From contig JAZARR010000171.1 in assembly GCA_037389465.1 (NCBI GenBank), forward strand, positions 3,534,001 to 3,598,000: a DNA stretch of 64,000 nucleotides. The letters run 5' to 3'. The stretch's first letter is position 1; each line of letters opens with the position of its first letter. Of the stretch, positions 1 to 12,786 are shown in pieces. Below the pieces are notes generated by a model that was given only the letters and a program-made list of their open reading frames with translations, searched no databases and was not told the DNA's origin. This DNA comes from Baylisascaris procyonis. Lineage: Eukaryota > Nematoda > Chromadorea > Rhabditida > Ascarididae. Both the position numbers and the translations under genes were made by a program.

Positions 1-303
1 AAAAATACAGGAAAACTACTTTCGTTAGCAAAAAAATTGCATGTATGAACTATTCTCCATCAACAATAAGCTAAGCTTATTGAGATTGAAAATTTTTTAG
101 CTGATATTTCCTTTCGAGTTTTCAGAGGAACTGAGGCTCCTCAATCCGATTTCCACTGCAAACTACTGTAAATATGCGCTTATCACAAAGGTGTATGAAA
201 CATTTTGCTTATAAAGTAAGGGCATGAATGCATGTTAAATTTATGCATATACGTACAAATAAAATAATCGAGCCTAAACAAAAATAATGCCGCTCGGAAA
301 CCA

Positions 304-372
304 TCTACGATAGCTCAGTGGTAGAACATTTGCCCACCAAATAGAAGTTCGCAAGTTTGGATCCGTGGGTAA
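304..372 (+). pseudogene. Degenerate tRNA-like sequence (tRNA pseudogene or SINE head)
   Basis: The segment contains TAGCTCAGTGGTAGA, a near-perfect RNA polymerase III A box with D-loop. About 45 bases on is GTTTGGATCC, a degraded B box (normally GTTCGAATCC). An anticodon-like hairpin (ATTT, seven-base loop, AAAT) lies between them, but base 33 of the loop is C instead of the invariant T. The T stem and the acceptor stem do not pair. I read it as a dead tRNA or the tRNA-derived head of a SINE, not a working tRNA gene. Confidence 0.5.
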
Positions 373-1157
373 GCAGCATTTCCGCACAACCTCAAAAAAA
401 TGACTAGATGCAATATGTAAAATACTTTTCTTAGGTGTTAGCCAAGCGCTTTATTGCACACATAATCATTCAATGCAGAAATCTACCAATAAATTCAACG
501 CAACAGCAAACGTCAAATTTGATGCGTCCTCAATTAGCAAAAGATAAACGGAAAGGCATAAAACAACTGGCATGATAAGCGCCTTTATATTCTGCTTGTT
601 TGACCAGTCACCTTTAAAGAGTATTAACGAAACACAAAATATAGGGAACAAAGCCTCGAAAATTTGAATATTCAACCATCATATAGATCTTCTATAGAAC
701 ATTCGCTTCTTTTTGCGGTTTGAAGGTGAGAGACGAAAATCACATGGAATTAAAATGCATAAAACTTCTTTGATTCTTTCAGATAGCCATAATTTTTTCG
801 TAGTTGATGGATCAATATGAAACAGCTTTCAATCAAGACTATATGCACCATAATTCGCAATTATAGATGGAAAAAGATGTGAAAAAAAGAATAAATTTTA
901 AAATCAGAAAATAAAATTTCAATCTAATTATTAGAAATTTTCCAAAATTGGAAAACAAATAATGAAATTGCAAAAAAAAAAGTGTTGAAAGAGGAAGTGA
1001 AAAATGCGCATAGTATAGAAGCGTAACAATGCGTGCCAACAATGATTCAATTTGATGAATGCCGATGAAATCAAATCGGAGTGAATCGATTAAAATAGAA
1101 CAATGAAGAAAGTTTTTTTTTTTGACGAAACACATAAAAGAGTATTCTTGTATACAT

Positions 1158-1199
<42 letters not shown>

Positions 1200-2130
1200 G
1201 AGCATAGTGTTGTAATTGCATTCGATATATGCCTACTCTTATCGATTTGTACCTATTCAAATATCAAATTGGGCATCGAATTTGTACACTTCCGGTTAAC
1301 TTCGTCACTGGGTGCGGTGATTATTAAGTATTTCACGACGTAACTATATTGATGTATTTTTTGCATTCGTCCTGTTTTATTTATCAAGATTTTCCGTCTA
1401 TATTTTTTTAAATCAAATCAATTATTTTTATTTTATATCATATGATAACTGCTCTGTTTTTGTTTCCTTTCTATCCTTAATGACTCTCCAAATTTGCAGC
1501 ATGCTGCAAGCTATGAAAGCATATTACAGCAAAGTCATGTCTGAGCACATGTCTATAAGTTTGTCCGTCTGTTTAGTGGTTTCAACCTACGAACCACCAA
1601 AGGCAGAACTATAAAATTTCATGGGAACAAAGTATATCATAGAGGGTTTCCTATGCCAATAATGAGGTTGACCTACGACCTTAAAAGAAGTTATAGAGAT
1701 TCACTCACAGTACCGAAAATTAGAATGCACTTTCAACTGCTCAAATTCCCATTTTACACAAGTGCTGTTGCATAAAAATCAAACATTTTTAGCGAGTGAC
1801 TGCATCAATAAAAACGATGGACACATTACTGCGTGCAATTTTGTTACTTGTAAGCAATTCATGGAACTGGTTGAGGTGAGTGAGCGGAACTGCAGATGTG
1901 CAAAAAATATTCGATCTTATATTGAGCAAGTTTTATGAAGTAATTCCTTGAAGATATTTAAGACCACACAAATATCGGTAAGCACGATTTTCTTATATGA
2001 TCAGAATACTTGTACAATTTCCGTGGGTAGAGGAAGAACAGGTGTTGGAACCTCTTATAAAAGGGTTCCAATTGACACTGCTAATTAAACAACCATTCTT
2101 TCAATGACGTGCATCAAGGCATACCAAAGA
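373..2130. other. No gene recognised
   Basis: Short open frames on both strands show no family resemblance and no coherent splice structure. One 69-residue hydrophobic minus-strand frame (466-675) could hold two membrane helices but has no partner exons that I can find. The stretch holds one (TA)n array and, near 1931, a 25-bp sequence (TTTTATGAAGTAATTCCTTG and following bases) that recurs near 2314 inside the retroelement fragment. Confidence 0.5.
1163..1195. repeat. (TA)n microsatellite
   Basis: Uninterrupted AT dinucleotide run of about 33 bp. Confidence 0.95.
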
Positions 2131-2220
2131 TGCACTCACTGAATTCATGACGCACCAAGATGCACTTTTCCAAATCAAGCAGCAACATGACGCGGCTAAA
2201 TCAGCACGGCAGCAGCTGGC

Positions 2221-2440
2221 GATTCTCCATTCACAGCGAAGATACTCCATTTACATCAATGATTCCCTATTCATCGCAACGACTCTACATTCAAGCGAGT
2301 CCCCTTTTGTTTTATGAAGTAACTCCTTGAAGATCTTATGAAGTAAGTGATCGGAGAAAAATGCAATTCTCCATTCACAGCGATTCCCCATTCATGAAGA
2401 GGAGAAAAGATGATCTTCAATTCATAACAACTCCCCATTC
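2221..2440 (+). repeat. 20-bp tandem repeat in the retroelement 5' region
   Basis: Four head-to-tail units of exactly 20 bp occupy 2221-2300, with consensus GATTCTCCATTCACAGCGAA and several substitutions per unit. Three further related units are scattered at about 2365, 2384 and 2431. The array ends just before a TATA-like motif. It could be the promoter-proximal U3-type region of an LTR element, with repeated units acting as enhancer-like sites; that role is inference. Confidence 0.75.
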
Positions 2441-2451
2441 ATGGCGACAGC

Positions 2452-2459
2452 TATATAAG
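2452..2459 (+). promoter_or_regulatory. TATA-box-like motif of the LTR-like fragment
   Basis: TATATAAG lies directly downstream of the 20-bp repeats and about 30 bp upstream of the 90-bp direct repeat, where an LTR transcription start would be expected. Position and motif only; in AT-rich DNA such motifs also arise by chance. Confidence 0.3.
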
Positions 2460-2484
2460 GCAAGGACGGGCAACTTTAGACATC

Positions 2485-2574
2485 GCTGGGCAAACCTCGA
2501 CTCTACGCAGCTCCGGACGGCTACCGACTTCGACAACCGACCAGACAGCTCTCGCGGACCCAATACAGTCGCCA
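2485..2574 (+). repeat. Direct repeat, copy 1 (LTR-like)
   Basis: About 90 bp starting GCTGGGCAAACCTCGACTCT. It matches 3538-3626 with few mismatches in the same orientation, 1,053 bp apart. The two copies flank the retroelement coding remnants, as LTR fragments would, but the similarity does not extend to include the TATA motif. Confidence 0.85.
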
Positions 2575-2651
2575 CAAGGCGACTGCAGCAAGCAGGAAAT
2601 TAACTCTCCTTCATCACCGAGGAATTTGTCAATCGCCTCCGATTCAAGAAA

Positions 2652-2880
2652 ATGGGAAAAGGCCAAATCTTGATTAAGGCAGTCGGAATTTCAGCAGAGC
2701 TCGCCAATCAAAGCTACAAAGTCCAGTTCAACATCGTCTTCGCAGACGGAGGGCAACAAATATTCACAGCCAACACGCTGCCCAAAGTTACAGACGAGTT
2801 TCTTCATGCTCAAATCTCTTTGAACGACTATTCCGACAGCTCCCGCAACCCATTCGGGTCGTCACATGGTGCTTCCTTGA
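2652..2880 (+). pseudogene. Retrotransposon pol-type remnant (DUF1758/aspartyl-protease-like)
   Basis: A 114-codon frame includes the stretch YKVQFNIVFADGGQQIFTAN followed by LPKVTDEF. This pattern resembles the region beside the aspartyl protease (DUF1758) in nematode BEL/Pao polyproteins. No catalytic D-S/T-G triad is visible, so the protease core is missing or decayed. It lies upstream of the gag-like remnant, the reverse of the normal gag-pol order, which points to rearrangement. The C-terminal part of the frame, after about residue 65, is probably a shadow. The call rests on general family resemblance only; a translated search would settle it. Confidence 0.35.
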
Positions 2881-2924
2881 ACCCGTCGTCGCCGCCGCCT
2901 GCAAAAAAACCATATTCGATATAT

Positions 2925-3410
2925 TCAGAACGTGACCACTGGAGAAGGAGCTGCTACAAATCCCGCCCGCTTGACAGCCATTCTGCTCGCCGCTAAGTCA
3001 ATTTTAGCGGGTTGCGAACCACTGTTATCCGACGCCAAGACGCTCCTGGACTTCTGCCCAATCGAGTCCCTTTCCCTCGCCGAACAAGCGGAGCAACTTC
3101 GCACGACCATGGCTACAGTGGAACCAAAACAAAGGCTGCTCACTCACAAAAAGGCTGCAAATGCAATATAATCGTTTGGAGCAACTTCTGCAAACTCTTA
3201 CCACAAAAAACGATGCTCCGACGACGATAGCGGCCGAACATGAAGCGGTCACCAGGACGGCTGCAGACCCAAAAGGACTCGCCACCACCGCCGGAAGATA
3301 TCGAGACCACACTGGAGAAGCTCTCCTTTCTCGAATTGGGCTGTAAATCACAATTGGCAAAGCTGGCCGCCCTCGATCCGACCATCACCGGACTAACATC
3401 GTCTTTGTTT
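2925..3410 (+). pseudogene. LTR-retrotransposon gag-like remnant, frameshifted
   Basis: Three overlapping plus-strand frames (about 2932-3171, 3161-3290 and 3285-3400) read consecutively as one polar, helix-rich polypeptide: blocks such as LTAILLAAKSILAGC, MQYNRLEQLLQTLTTK and ETTLEKLSFLELGCKSQLAK. Two frame changes, near 3165 and 3285, break it. Composition and spacing resemble the N-terminal gag-like region of nematode BEL/Pao polyproteins. The local base composition is clearly more GC-rich than the flanks, as expected for an insertion. No reverse transcriptase or integrase follows, so this is an internally deleted dead copy. Confidence 0.45.
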
Positions 3411-3537
3411 CACTTCATGTGTCGCTTTTTTCAGTGTTCTGGTGTGTTTGTGTAGTCGAGCTTTGAATGCTTTCCTGCAGATGTATAGTCAGCCGCCTTT
3501 GCGGCGAATTTGTTCTATTTAGTGATTCATTGTGATC

Positions 3538-3626
3538 GTTGGGCAACCCCGACTCTACGCAGCTCCGGATGGCTACCGAATTCGACAACCGACCAGACAG
3601 CTCTCGTGGACCCGTCGCAGTCGCCA
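3538..3626 (+). repeat. Direct repeat, copy 2 (LTR-like)
   Basis: Second copy of the 2485-2574 repeat. A purine-rich tract (3632-3665) follows. It closes the retroelement-like segment. Confidence 0.85.
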
Positions 3627-3769
3627 AAAGGGGAGAAGATGAGGGGAGGAGGGGAAGGATAAGTGAAGAAAGCAGAACAGCAAACAAAACTGCCCTCTCA
3701 GACTATTGCAGCATGCATTCCTTTATTGCATTTAGCGATGCACACACTCCTCTCATTTCCTTATAATCT

Positions 3770-6700
3770 ATATCCTTTCCAGTAAACGCTTATTGTTTCT
3801 CAATTTCCCACTTTTACGCATCAACAATCTTTAGTAGTTATTCCAAGTAATAAATGGAGGAAAAAGACTAAAAGTTACAATTTTTGACCTCCCCTCCCCC
3901 CCCCCCCCACAAAAAAAAAATTGGCATGGATTCAAGTTTACTGGATTCATCTATTTGAAAGCATTTTTAAATATGAGAAAAACAATTTAATTCAATTGAT
4001 TTTGTTAATATAGAAAAGAAATGCTTCAATAATTCAAAAAAAAAAATTTAAATATTATTGAAAATACATATCACTGAAAATTATAAAATATTTTCAAGTT
4101 TTTTTAAAAAAATTGCGTAAATTAGCGATTAGATTACTTCAGTATTCAAATAATAAAAACACCTTCTAAATAAAATAAAAATTCTCACATTGAATATAAG
4201 CATCGATTTAAATTTAAAAAAAAGCGATAGTGAGTGCCAACGGTTGTAGCGAATATCATAGAAATTGAGTAAGAACGATCACTATTTGTCTAACGCTCGA
4301 CATACGTAGTTTCGTTATGTTTCTCTCGCTCTTCATAAATGTTCATATTTTTCGTTTCTTCATCTCTCTCGTCGTCTCTTCATTTAATATAGTGTTTAGA
4401 ATCGCGCAGAGCTCATGCCAATATTATGAAAATCACGTGAATATGTCAACCATGATTGGAGTTGACAAATAGTCACGTGTAATAGTTACCTTAGTTGTGT
4501 AATGAGCTTTCTGATCGAATAGTAATTTGAACTATTGCTTTATTATGTATATTGATACGCCTACCTTTAATATAGAAATAAGTTAGGTTTATTTACATGC
4601 ATATTACCTGTTTGAAGGAAATTTAGAAGGATGAAAACCTCCTTAGCAAATCAGAGTTGTCCCATATTCGAAAGTCTTAAAAATCTGATCGTAAATCTGA
4701 CCTTTCTTCCTTAAAAAAGCTTTTATTTTTGTATGAGGTAAATTGTGCAGGATGACAGGAAATCACAGCATGACCGCAAGATGGTCATAAACTTCATGAA
4801 GTAATAAGTATCTTTTTATGATAAGCTTTATACTTTTTAAGAAGGTTTAAATATTTTTAAAAATGCTTCCCAAATGATGGCGATGTTTTATTTGATTCTT
4901 TTTCTTAGCTGCTCCTGTATAAATATTCTCTTCTCTTGTAAAGGAAACAATATTGATATTCAATTTGTATTTGTGAAAAAACTGAAAGGTACAGGTATGG
5001 ATGGAAAATGCGAACAGAGATAGATATAAGGTGAATTGAGATAAACAAGACCGAAGAAGATAAACTAAAGAAGCATAGAACATTTACATTAAATATTATG
5101 AACCGTATGCAGGTAGTGAGAGGAAACCACTCAACTCGAAGGACATTCAAAAGAGAACTGCACAGAACTCATTGAATCGCTGAAACAGTTATGCAGAATG
5201 TCTTCGGTAGGATGTTACGTAAAAAAGACGAACCAACCTGAACTAAAATGCTAGCACTAGGCATTTAGATATAACTTCTTCGTGACGGCAATTGTTAAAT
5301 TTTACGTTTCATTATTAGATCAACTGCGTTTATCAGAGCTCGATTTCGGCGGAACTTCTAGGTTTCAGTTGGTTCTTACTTATTCGGCTACTTATTTGGA
5401 ATAAATAACTAATTTTTTTCCAACTCTAAAAGTTGACATGTGCAGACAACTTGTGTATTAGTTTTTGTTTTAAAAATGCTTATGTATTATGAGAGCGGAA
5501 GGAATACAAGTTAGGTTGATTAGGTAGGCGGAAGGCCGAATAAAGATTGATTACCTCAACATGGCTAATGTTGGGAAAAGCTAGGAGAGGAAAAGAAGAG
5601 TCCGAAGGCGATAAGATTCATCTTCCAGTCACTTCAAAGGTATCTTCGATATTTCAAGAGTACAAAACAAAGGATAGAAGCAATTTGAAAGGGAAAGGAA
5701 AGAGAAGGAAGGGGGGAGGAGGAGTGATTAAGTGCAGTCGAAAATAATATCAATGCGGTCATCGGCATTTTCGAAATTGACAAGCGGCAAAGCGAGGTCA
5801 TTAGGGCCGATTCTTTTCCATGAGGCACGCTCGTTGACACGACCATTTAAGCAATAATATATGATACCAATTAATTCGCTCCTAAAAATTAACATTGCTT
5901 AATGGCACGGTATGATGCAGAAGGATCACATATCTTTTAGAATCCGACAACAATCATTTCTAATTTAGAAAAAATTCTTTCAGTATGATTTCATTATTTT
6001 ACATTATTTCCGCAAAAAAAAAAAAGAAAAAAAATTCATTGGAGAGCTTTAACAAATAAGGAATAGTGACATATTGAAGAATTGACAGAGATAAATCTGT
6101 TTATAAATTAATCTGTTAATCGAATCTGTTATAAATCTGTTATAAATCGAATCTGTTATATTTTATTTTATCTGTTATATTGTTATAAATCGACCGAATC
6201 TGTTTTTATGAATCGACCAAGAAAAGCTCATTTCACTTCTAATCTTTCGTCAAAAACGCATAGTAGTGCATCGTAGAACATATATTAGAATTGAAATCGT
6301 GCATTTAATTACTTTTCTCAACGGAAACCTATAGCTCTTATGTTGAGACTGCATCCGTCTTGCATTTGCAAATCCACATTGCAGACATAAAAGTTCCCTG
6401 TAAGAGTGTCTCAATTGAAGTCTATGTTAGATCCCCTTCCCTCTAGTAGATTGGAAATGGAAAGGATCCCAGCTGTTTAGTAACAATTGCCTACCTCTAG
6501 CAGAAAGAAATTGTGTAGAATCCCTATCTCTAATAGTTCCGAGGTGTATATAATCTTCAGATTTAGTAGATACGATAGGGCAGCACCTAACTAAGTGCTC
6601 AGGACAGCTGTACTTCTCTGAACATACTCATCTGTCAATAATTTACGATCGCTGCTTTTTTATGCGATCTCTTCCTTCAAAAGATGCGATAAGAAGCCGA

Positions 6701-6897
6701 CAGAATATCTTATAGCACCTGACAAGGTACTTAGGATAACCCAGTGTTTTAAGGTTACTTGGCTGCATAATGGGCACCTGTTCGAACCCGACAATTAGTA
6801 TTTTATGCTTTCTATCAAAATCCAGGACGAGCAGAGAACAGTGCAATTGTATCATTCACAAATTTAAATAAAAGAATATAATTGAAATTAAAAGGTA
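3770..6897. other. Intergenic, no gene recognised
   Basis: Very AT-rich, with poly-A and poly-T runs, a C tract at about 3892-3908 and a purine block near 5580-5730. Between about 6087 and 6220 a short motif (AATCTGTTATAAATCGA) is repeated several times with variable spacing. Open frames here are short and low-complexity. Confidence 0.6.
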
Positions 6898-9800
6898 TTA
6901 CGCTTTGCTGCGTGGATAATCCTGAAGCATATTAATGGCTTCTTGAAGAGTATAGTTATCGTGCATTTCGACAATTTTCTGCTTCTTTTGAATGCGTCGA
7001 TGACCATGTTCAGCGATGAATGTTGTTGCACGAACATCAACCAAATGAACACATGGAACACTATTTACTGGACTTGGCTGCCCCCACTGCTGAAAAATTT
7101 TCACTTACCGTACTCTCTTTAATATAGCCCCTACCTTGAATATAAGAAATTACGTTAAAATTCACGAAAAACAAAGTAGCCTAGTTCTATACTCAATGTT
7201 AAGTTGAATTTTACTAAAACCGTTGAAACTGTGGATCTTGATTGGCGAAATTTCCCACACTCTATTGAGAGTATAAAATTTTTTATAATCGCTCAGTAAG
7301 GATTAACAATTGCCGTCCAATAGCATACTTTTCCAGTGGTCGTTTTATTCCCTTAGATACGGTCGAAAATAAAAAATCATTAAACGTTGCTTTGAGTTGT
7401 TCTTCATCCTTTCGCATCTCTATTGTATTTTCATTAAAAGTTGAAGCAAAAAAAAAATAGCAGAAAATCTTTCATAAATTTCAATTATTACGGTTCATTT
7501 TCCCTTCAAATAAAACGACTTTTTGCAAACATTGTAAACACCAAGGACTGACTTTCGAGGTTGCACAATAATTTAGGACGAACATGTTAAAGCACACCGC
7601 CCCCTTTCTCTTTTCAAGAACGGTTACACATCCTAAACTGTCTAAATAAAAGAAATAGCAATTGAAACCCCGTCTCCTTTCTGGTGCTTTCTCACCTCCT
7701 TCCCCCTGCCACCTTCTCATGTCAATGTCATCAAATCAAATAGACATACTTGTTGGTCACTACTGACGTTGTTGGCATCTGCGTTGTTCTTTGAAGCGTT
7801 GTCACCACGCTGACGTTCCATTTCAAGAATCTGACGGAATTTCTTGCGACGACGTTGGCGATCCGTACAGAGGCAAGCGAGATCCGTTAAATAGCAAGCC
7901 AGATTCGGACAGCCCTCTGTGCCTATAAATATGATGAAATAATGTTAGCCTTCAGGCTTCAACATTTGTATCAGTACATTAAATGAGCACTGTTGCAGTT
8001 TGGACGGTCGTTTGTGGATGAGCAAACATCATTCCCTATGCGCTAGTGAAGAGCCATGCGCGTTGAAAGTCTCATCGACAACATAGAAGTTAAATGAACA
8101 TATTCTTCACTAGAACTGTATAATTGTTGTCAAACGACACTCAAAAAGTACGAGAGTTTTGAGGCTCGAAGATCCACATATGTAAATTTCATCAAAGATA
8201 TGCTTGAGAAGTTTGCATATTCATTATGGATACCAATATTATTCAATCATTAAAAAAAACTCTTCCTTGTATTGTTTGAATGCTGGAACACACTTGAAAG
8301 TATATTATAGTGTTAATGATTGCTCTATTAGGTTTCAGTTTTTAAGCACCTCAGTAATTATTGCTGAAAAATTTCCAGATATTTAACGCATATTTTCCTC
8401 ATCAACTGCTGCAATCACAGCTAAACAACCTCTCCGTGGATGTAAATTGTGATAGGCTTTTAATTTATCATCTTCTCGCAAAAAACTTGCCGAAGCAATA
8501 GCTAAAAGCTTTCCTCGCCTTTCTCTAATGGAGAATTTTCGCGAATCCTACCGTCTATCTTTTGGTGTAATTTCAAAGATCTTATCTTATATGGAATCAA
8601 CACTTTGTCCATCGATCTAGGATATGATTCACTTCTGAGAGATGAAATTTGCATATATTTTATTCAATATATTCTCTTCTTTATTAGTAACCATTTTGGT
8701 ATCAGCTAAATTTTATTAATCTCATTCACAATTTTCTTTACGGGATCATTCTGTAAGTTTTCTTGTTGCTATGCATTTTTTGATCATCTAACAATATGAT
8801 ACGCTTGATTAAATGAAGAATTCTAGAATATCCCATATTAAAATAACCTCTAGCCGCTACTGCTGGTGCGTTTTCATAGCAATCTTGACATATCGTATGA
8901 TCACAAAGACCCATTGATCGCATCTCACCTACTGACTGCAATTTCTTTCGATTATTTCTCATTGCTGCATAATTGTGCAAATTGTGCATTAGGAAAGCAC
9001 ATCAACCAAATATCTAATTACTAGCAACTTCCTCTGTGCGCATATGTTTACCTGATCTTTGTGGATAAAGCATCAGCGAAGGGAAATAAACAACGAAAAA
9101 TCTCTTCAAAAGTAGATTTGATGGGACTTTTTGCCCACTTATGTGAAAGTTTATTTTTGGTCCGTAGCAATAAACGAAAAAAGAACAATTTTATTTCCTC
9201 AGAGCCTGTTTAGTGAAAAAAATGAAAATGACATTTTCTAGACAAAATGATGCTACTTTTGGGAGTGCAGATGAGTCCAATTTAGGACGAGTTTAGGCTT
9301 TTGACGTATGCAATTATCGGTCGTATCCGTGTTTGCATTTTGAGTCTAGTTTCTGTCAGTAATAACGGATAGGCACGACCATTTATTCAAATTCTTTCGC
9401 ACATTAGAATTCCCTCTAATCAGATGTTCATTCAATATCCGAGTCAGTCAGTGAACACTAAATATATCTGAATATTCCAATGGAAACCCTGCTAATATTC
9501 ATGCATGATTTTGGAACGACACCAACTGGTTGTGAATTTTTCATTTCATTCGGAGAAACTAATGCATAAGAAAGAACGATGAGGAAACCCCTCATGGTCA
9601 AGAATCTACGGTTGAAGGGGAAAATCTCAGTACGCATCTCGTCTGATGGATTTTTGTTGTGGTTAAATGAAAGATATACCTTTATCTTTCCACAAGGACC
9701 ATCACAGCGACATTGTTGAATGGTTTTAGGTGTATTCGACGGGGCCCAACGACGGCATCTTTCGTCTAGGTCATTTCTTACCGCATTCTTGCTTGCAGAC

Positions 9801-11679
9801 GATGACGCTTTAAAGGCACATAAGCTTAAGCATTTATAGCCTAACTAAAGAAATAAACGACTATAGTTCTCTTCAAACACTTCAACGAAGTATGCCTGTT
9901 TGATCTTTGGTCCGACAACATTTGATCACTTTAATCGAAAAAGGAATCTAATCGTGATCATCAAATCAGTGAATTTAAGTGCTGGTCACCAATGATATGA
10001 ATCCACAAAATAGTTATCCAGAAACGTCCGTCACTTCGACGTTTCTAGTTGCTAATTTTTCCATAATTATTTGCATTGATTATTTCAAGGTATAATAAAT
10101 AGCCAGTCGGTCAATGCAGTTCTATTACCGTTCAAGAATGAAAATGTTGGCTCGGCTTCTTTGAATTCTTCACTCCCATTATTATCTCCATTCGATTTTT
10201 CATGCCATGTAACCGTATATGTGTACATTTGCCTGAAATTGTATTGAAAGCTAAAAAAATCTTTCAAATGATTTGGTTCAATCAAATTCGATCGAATTTG
10301 CATATGCAAATTTCTCAGAAATGAAAAGAGGTGCTCTCATCTTAGCTGAGCGAGTGCTTGCGAATACATTCATACTGCAATGAAGACATTCGTTCCTCCC
10401 AGTTTGACATGAAGCTCGAACTATACATCGAATATTTATTGATTTCATTGGATAAATATAGTTTTAAAACATAAGAATGGCATCTGCTCTAACCATTAGA
10501 GATGGTGCCCTATAAAGCTCGATCGGCTAAAACTGCCCTGTGCTCTTCGTCTTTGAGTATCGCCTAGACTACCGATCAGGAGATTACCAAACCACGATAG
10601 ACTGAATTTTGACCATCATTTATTTGACCGATATCCATGAAGGCTAGAGAAGCTCCGGAAGTTCAAAACTTTAGGCACTTACCAAATGTGACCGTGTGTG
10701 ATAAAAAGGGTTCTAAATTCGAAATTTTTCGATTCACAACAATGAATTGGAAAAAAATGTAGCAGAAAAAGTGGGGAAGACAAAAGAGAAAAGTACCTTC
10801 CAGACTCGTCCGCTTTACACTGCAAATCAAAGTCGTCAATGACTACAGCATCTGTCTTCAGAAGATCGGGGACGAATTTCGACGTCTCTGACGATTGTAG
10901 TCGCCATGTCCCGCTAAAACAACGATAAAATGACCGTTCCAGAATTTGGGCATCTTCAAGATGTCGCAGGAATTGAGTCAAGTAAAGGCATGATAGATGC
11001 AAATTTAGAAGCAACATGGTGAAACTACATCGATTTGTATGCATCATATGGCCTCAAGCCAAGATAAACGCTAATAAAAGTCAAACTTCACCTGGTATCG
11101 TTCGAAGTTAGAGAACAGGCGGAATTAAATGTGGTCGTATTCCAGCACCTTCCTGTATCAGTCATCTTCGATCGCCGCCAAAAAATCCTCGAAAATCCTC
11201 TTTGGCTCACCCACTAGTCGACAAAACAGCACCAATGAACAATAAGCAATTTGCTGTTTGTAATTAATATATAAATTGAGTGATTATTCCAAATTAGACA
11301 TTATTTTATGCTAATATTTTTGATATGCAAACCGGGCCTAGGAGTCATATTATGCATCTCATTTAGAAACAAAGATATGTGGTTTCGAAAGCGAATCCAT
11401 ATAGACACTAGTTTGCATATTTAACTATGAACAAGCTGGAAGAGTGAGCATCATTCAGCTTATATTAGAACGCATCTTACGGTTTCGCTGAGTCGAATAG
11501 TACTGCCATTCGAATCCGAGAGTACAGGTGCATGCCACTTTTTGGTACATTCGTACGACTGTATTGCTTACTGTGCGGTCAGTTTGAGTTCGGACCCAAA
11601 CTGCTTGTCTCCGTCCTGTGGAACGACTCCGGCCAACATCCTCGTCGGAGCGAGGGCAGTGGAGGAAGATCATCCCCAT
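6898..11679 (-). CDS. Cysteine-rich RING-like zinc-binding protein, 8 exons, 370 aa
   Basis: Function is inferred only from the cysteine pattern. Coding exons on the minus strand: 11679-11481, 11152-11092, 10913-10797, 10250-10129, 9840-9680, 8935-8848, 7922-7750 and 7089-6898 (stop TAA). All seven junctions are GT-AG and keep the frame, although phases vary (1, 2, 2, 1, 0, 1, 0), which strongly supports the model. Residues about 212-259, encoded by three exons, carry C-x3-C-x14-C-x-H-x2-C-x2-C-x14-C-x4-C, a RING-like ligand order (CDHTICQDC at 231-239, CPNLAC at 254-259). A RING would suggest E3 ubiquitin ligase activity, but the first and last pairs are spaced more widely than in a canonical RING. 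After it come a basic run (RQRRRKKF) and a polar tail. The N-terminal third is rich in Ser, Thr and Asn and has no clear signal peptide. The first exon is the weakest: ATG directly follows a CTTAAG acceptor, so it may be trans-spliced or preceded by further exons. I do not recognise a named family. Confidence 0.8.
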
Positions 11680-12699
11680 CTTAAGCAGAAAAATAATAAA
11701 TCGACTTGTCAGTACCCGATGGGCAGGAGAAGGGCTTAAGTCGTAGGCAACTTCTTTTCTCAAGCGGAAGTGGAAGCGATATGAAGAGACTTTTTATTCA
11801 TAATGAATGCTCTGTTGATTAAAGTAAATAAAATATTCTGATATGTACCAAAAATGTAAAAATAAATGGGAGTTCAATCTGTGAATCGCCCATTATTGGA
11901 GACCAAAACCGATTCAATATTGCACATATGTAAGGTATTTACATTTCGTTTCTTGAGATAGAGTAATGAACGTAAAAGTGAAGAATATCGGAAAAATATC
12001 TGAAAAACATAATGACATTGTGGTCTTTTGCTTCAAAAAATTTTTTTCTATGGTGCCTCTCAAAAAATTACTTCTCAAACATCACACTTTGAGGTGAGTG
12101 CACTATTCTGTACTATCCAAAATACATTTGTGTGCTATATTCGGAATTGGTGCTTCACTAGGAATTTTTGTAGTGTGATGCACTATACCAAATCCTAACC
12201 TGGCACAGAGAACACATCGAATGGAAAAATATTGTACTGTTGAAGCAGATGCTTGTATGCGCTACGTCATCAAAGTGAAAATGCACTCTAATAAAACGTC
12301 TTATTATGTTGTATTTCACCCAATTTCTTCCAGTTCGGGTTTATAAACTAATATGGAATGTCAAATATTACGTTTAGCTTGTGGAAACCATTGATTTTCA
12401 CTACCTTAGAATATGCACCAATCGCAACTTCCGGCATAGAAAAAAATTCATGCGTCAATCGATGTTCTTAAGGCGCATCTTCGATTAATATAGCCATTCT
12501 GTAAGTGACATTGACATGCAATTTGCATAAAAATATGATTAAAAATGGTTTTTTATTTAAACAAAAGGGTATAAAACTCAAATTTATTGATCTCTGGAAT
12601 CATTTCATATAACGTAGAAGTAGGAAAAAATTTTTCTTTTTTTTTCCAGCTAGTTTCCAGTTTGCAGACACATGGATTGCAATTTCCAAACTAAATGTC

Positions 12700-12784
<85 letters not shown>
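12700..12784. repeat. (TA)n microsatellite
   Basis: About 85 bp of AT dinucleotides with a single TG interruption near 12,719. Confidence 0.95.

Positions 12785-12786
<2 letters not shown>

Noticed and set aside
466..675. Hydrophobic 69-codon minus-strand frame with two possible membrane helices
   Set aside because: No homology cue, no upstream exon with compatible splicing, and AT-rich DNA easily yields Leu/Ile/Phe-rich frames.
10484..10520. Imperfect inverted repeat resembling a tRNA D arm on the minus strand
   Set aside because: Lacks a B box and an acceptor stem; it lies in an intron of the RING-like gene and has no further support.
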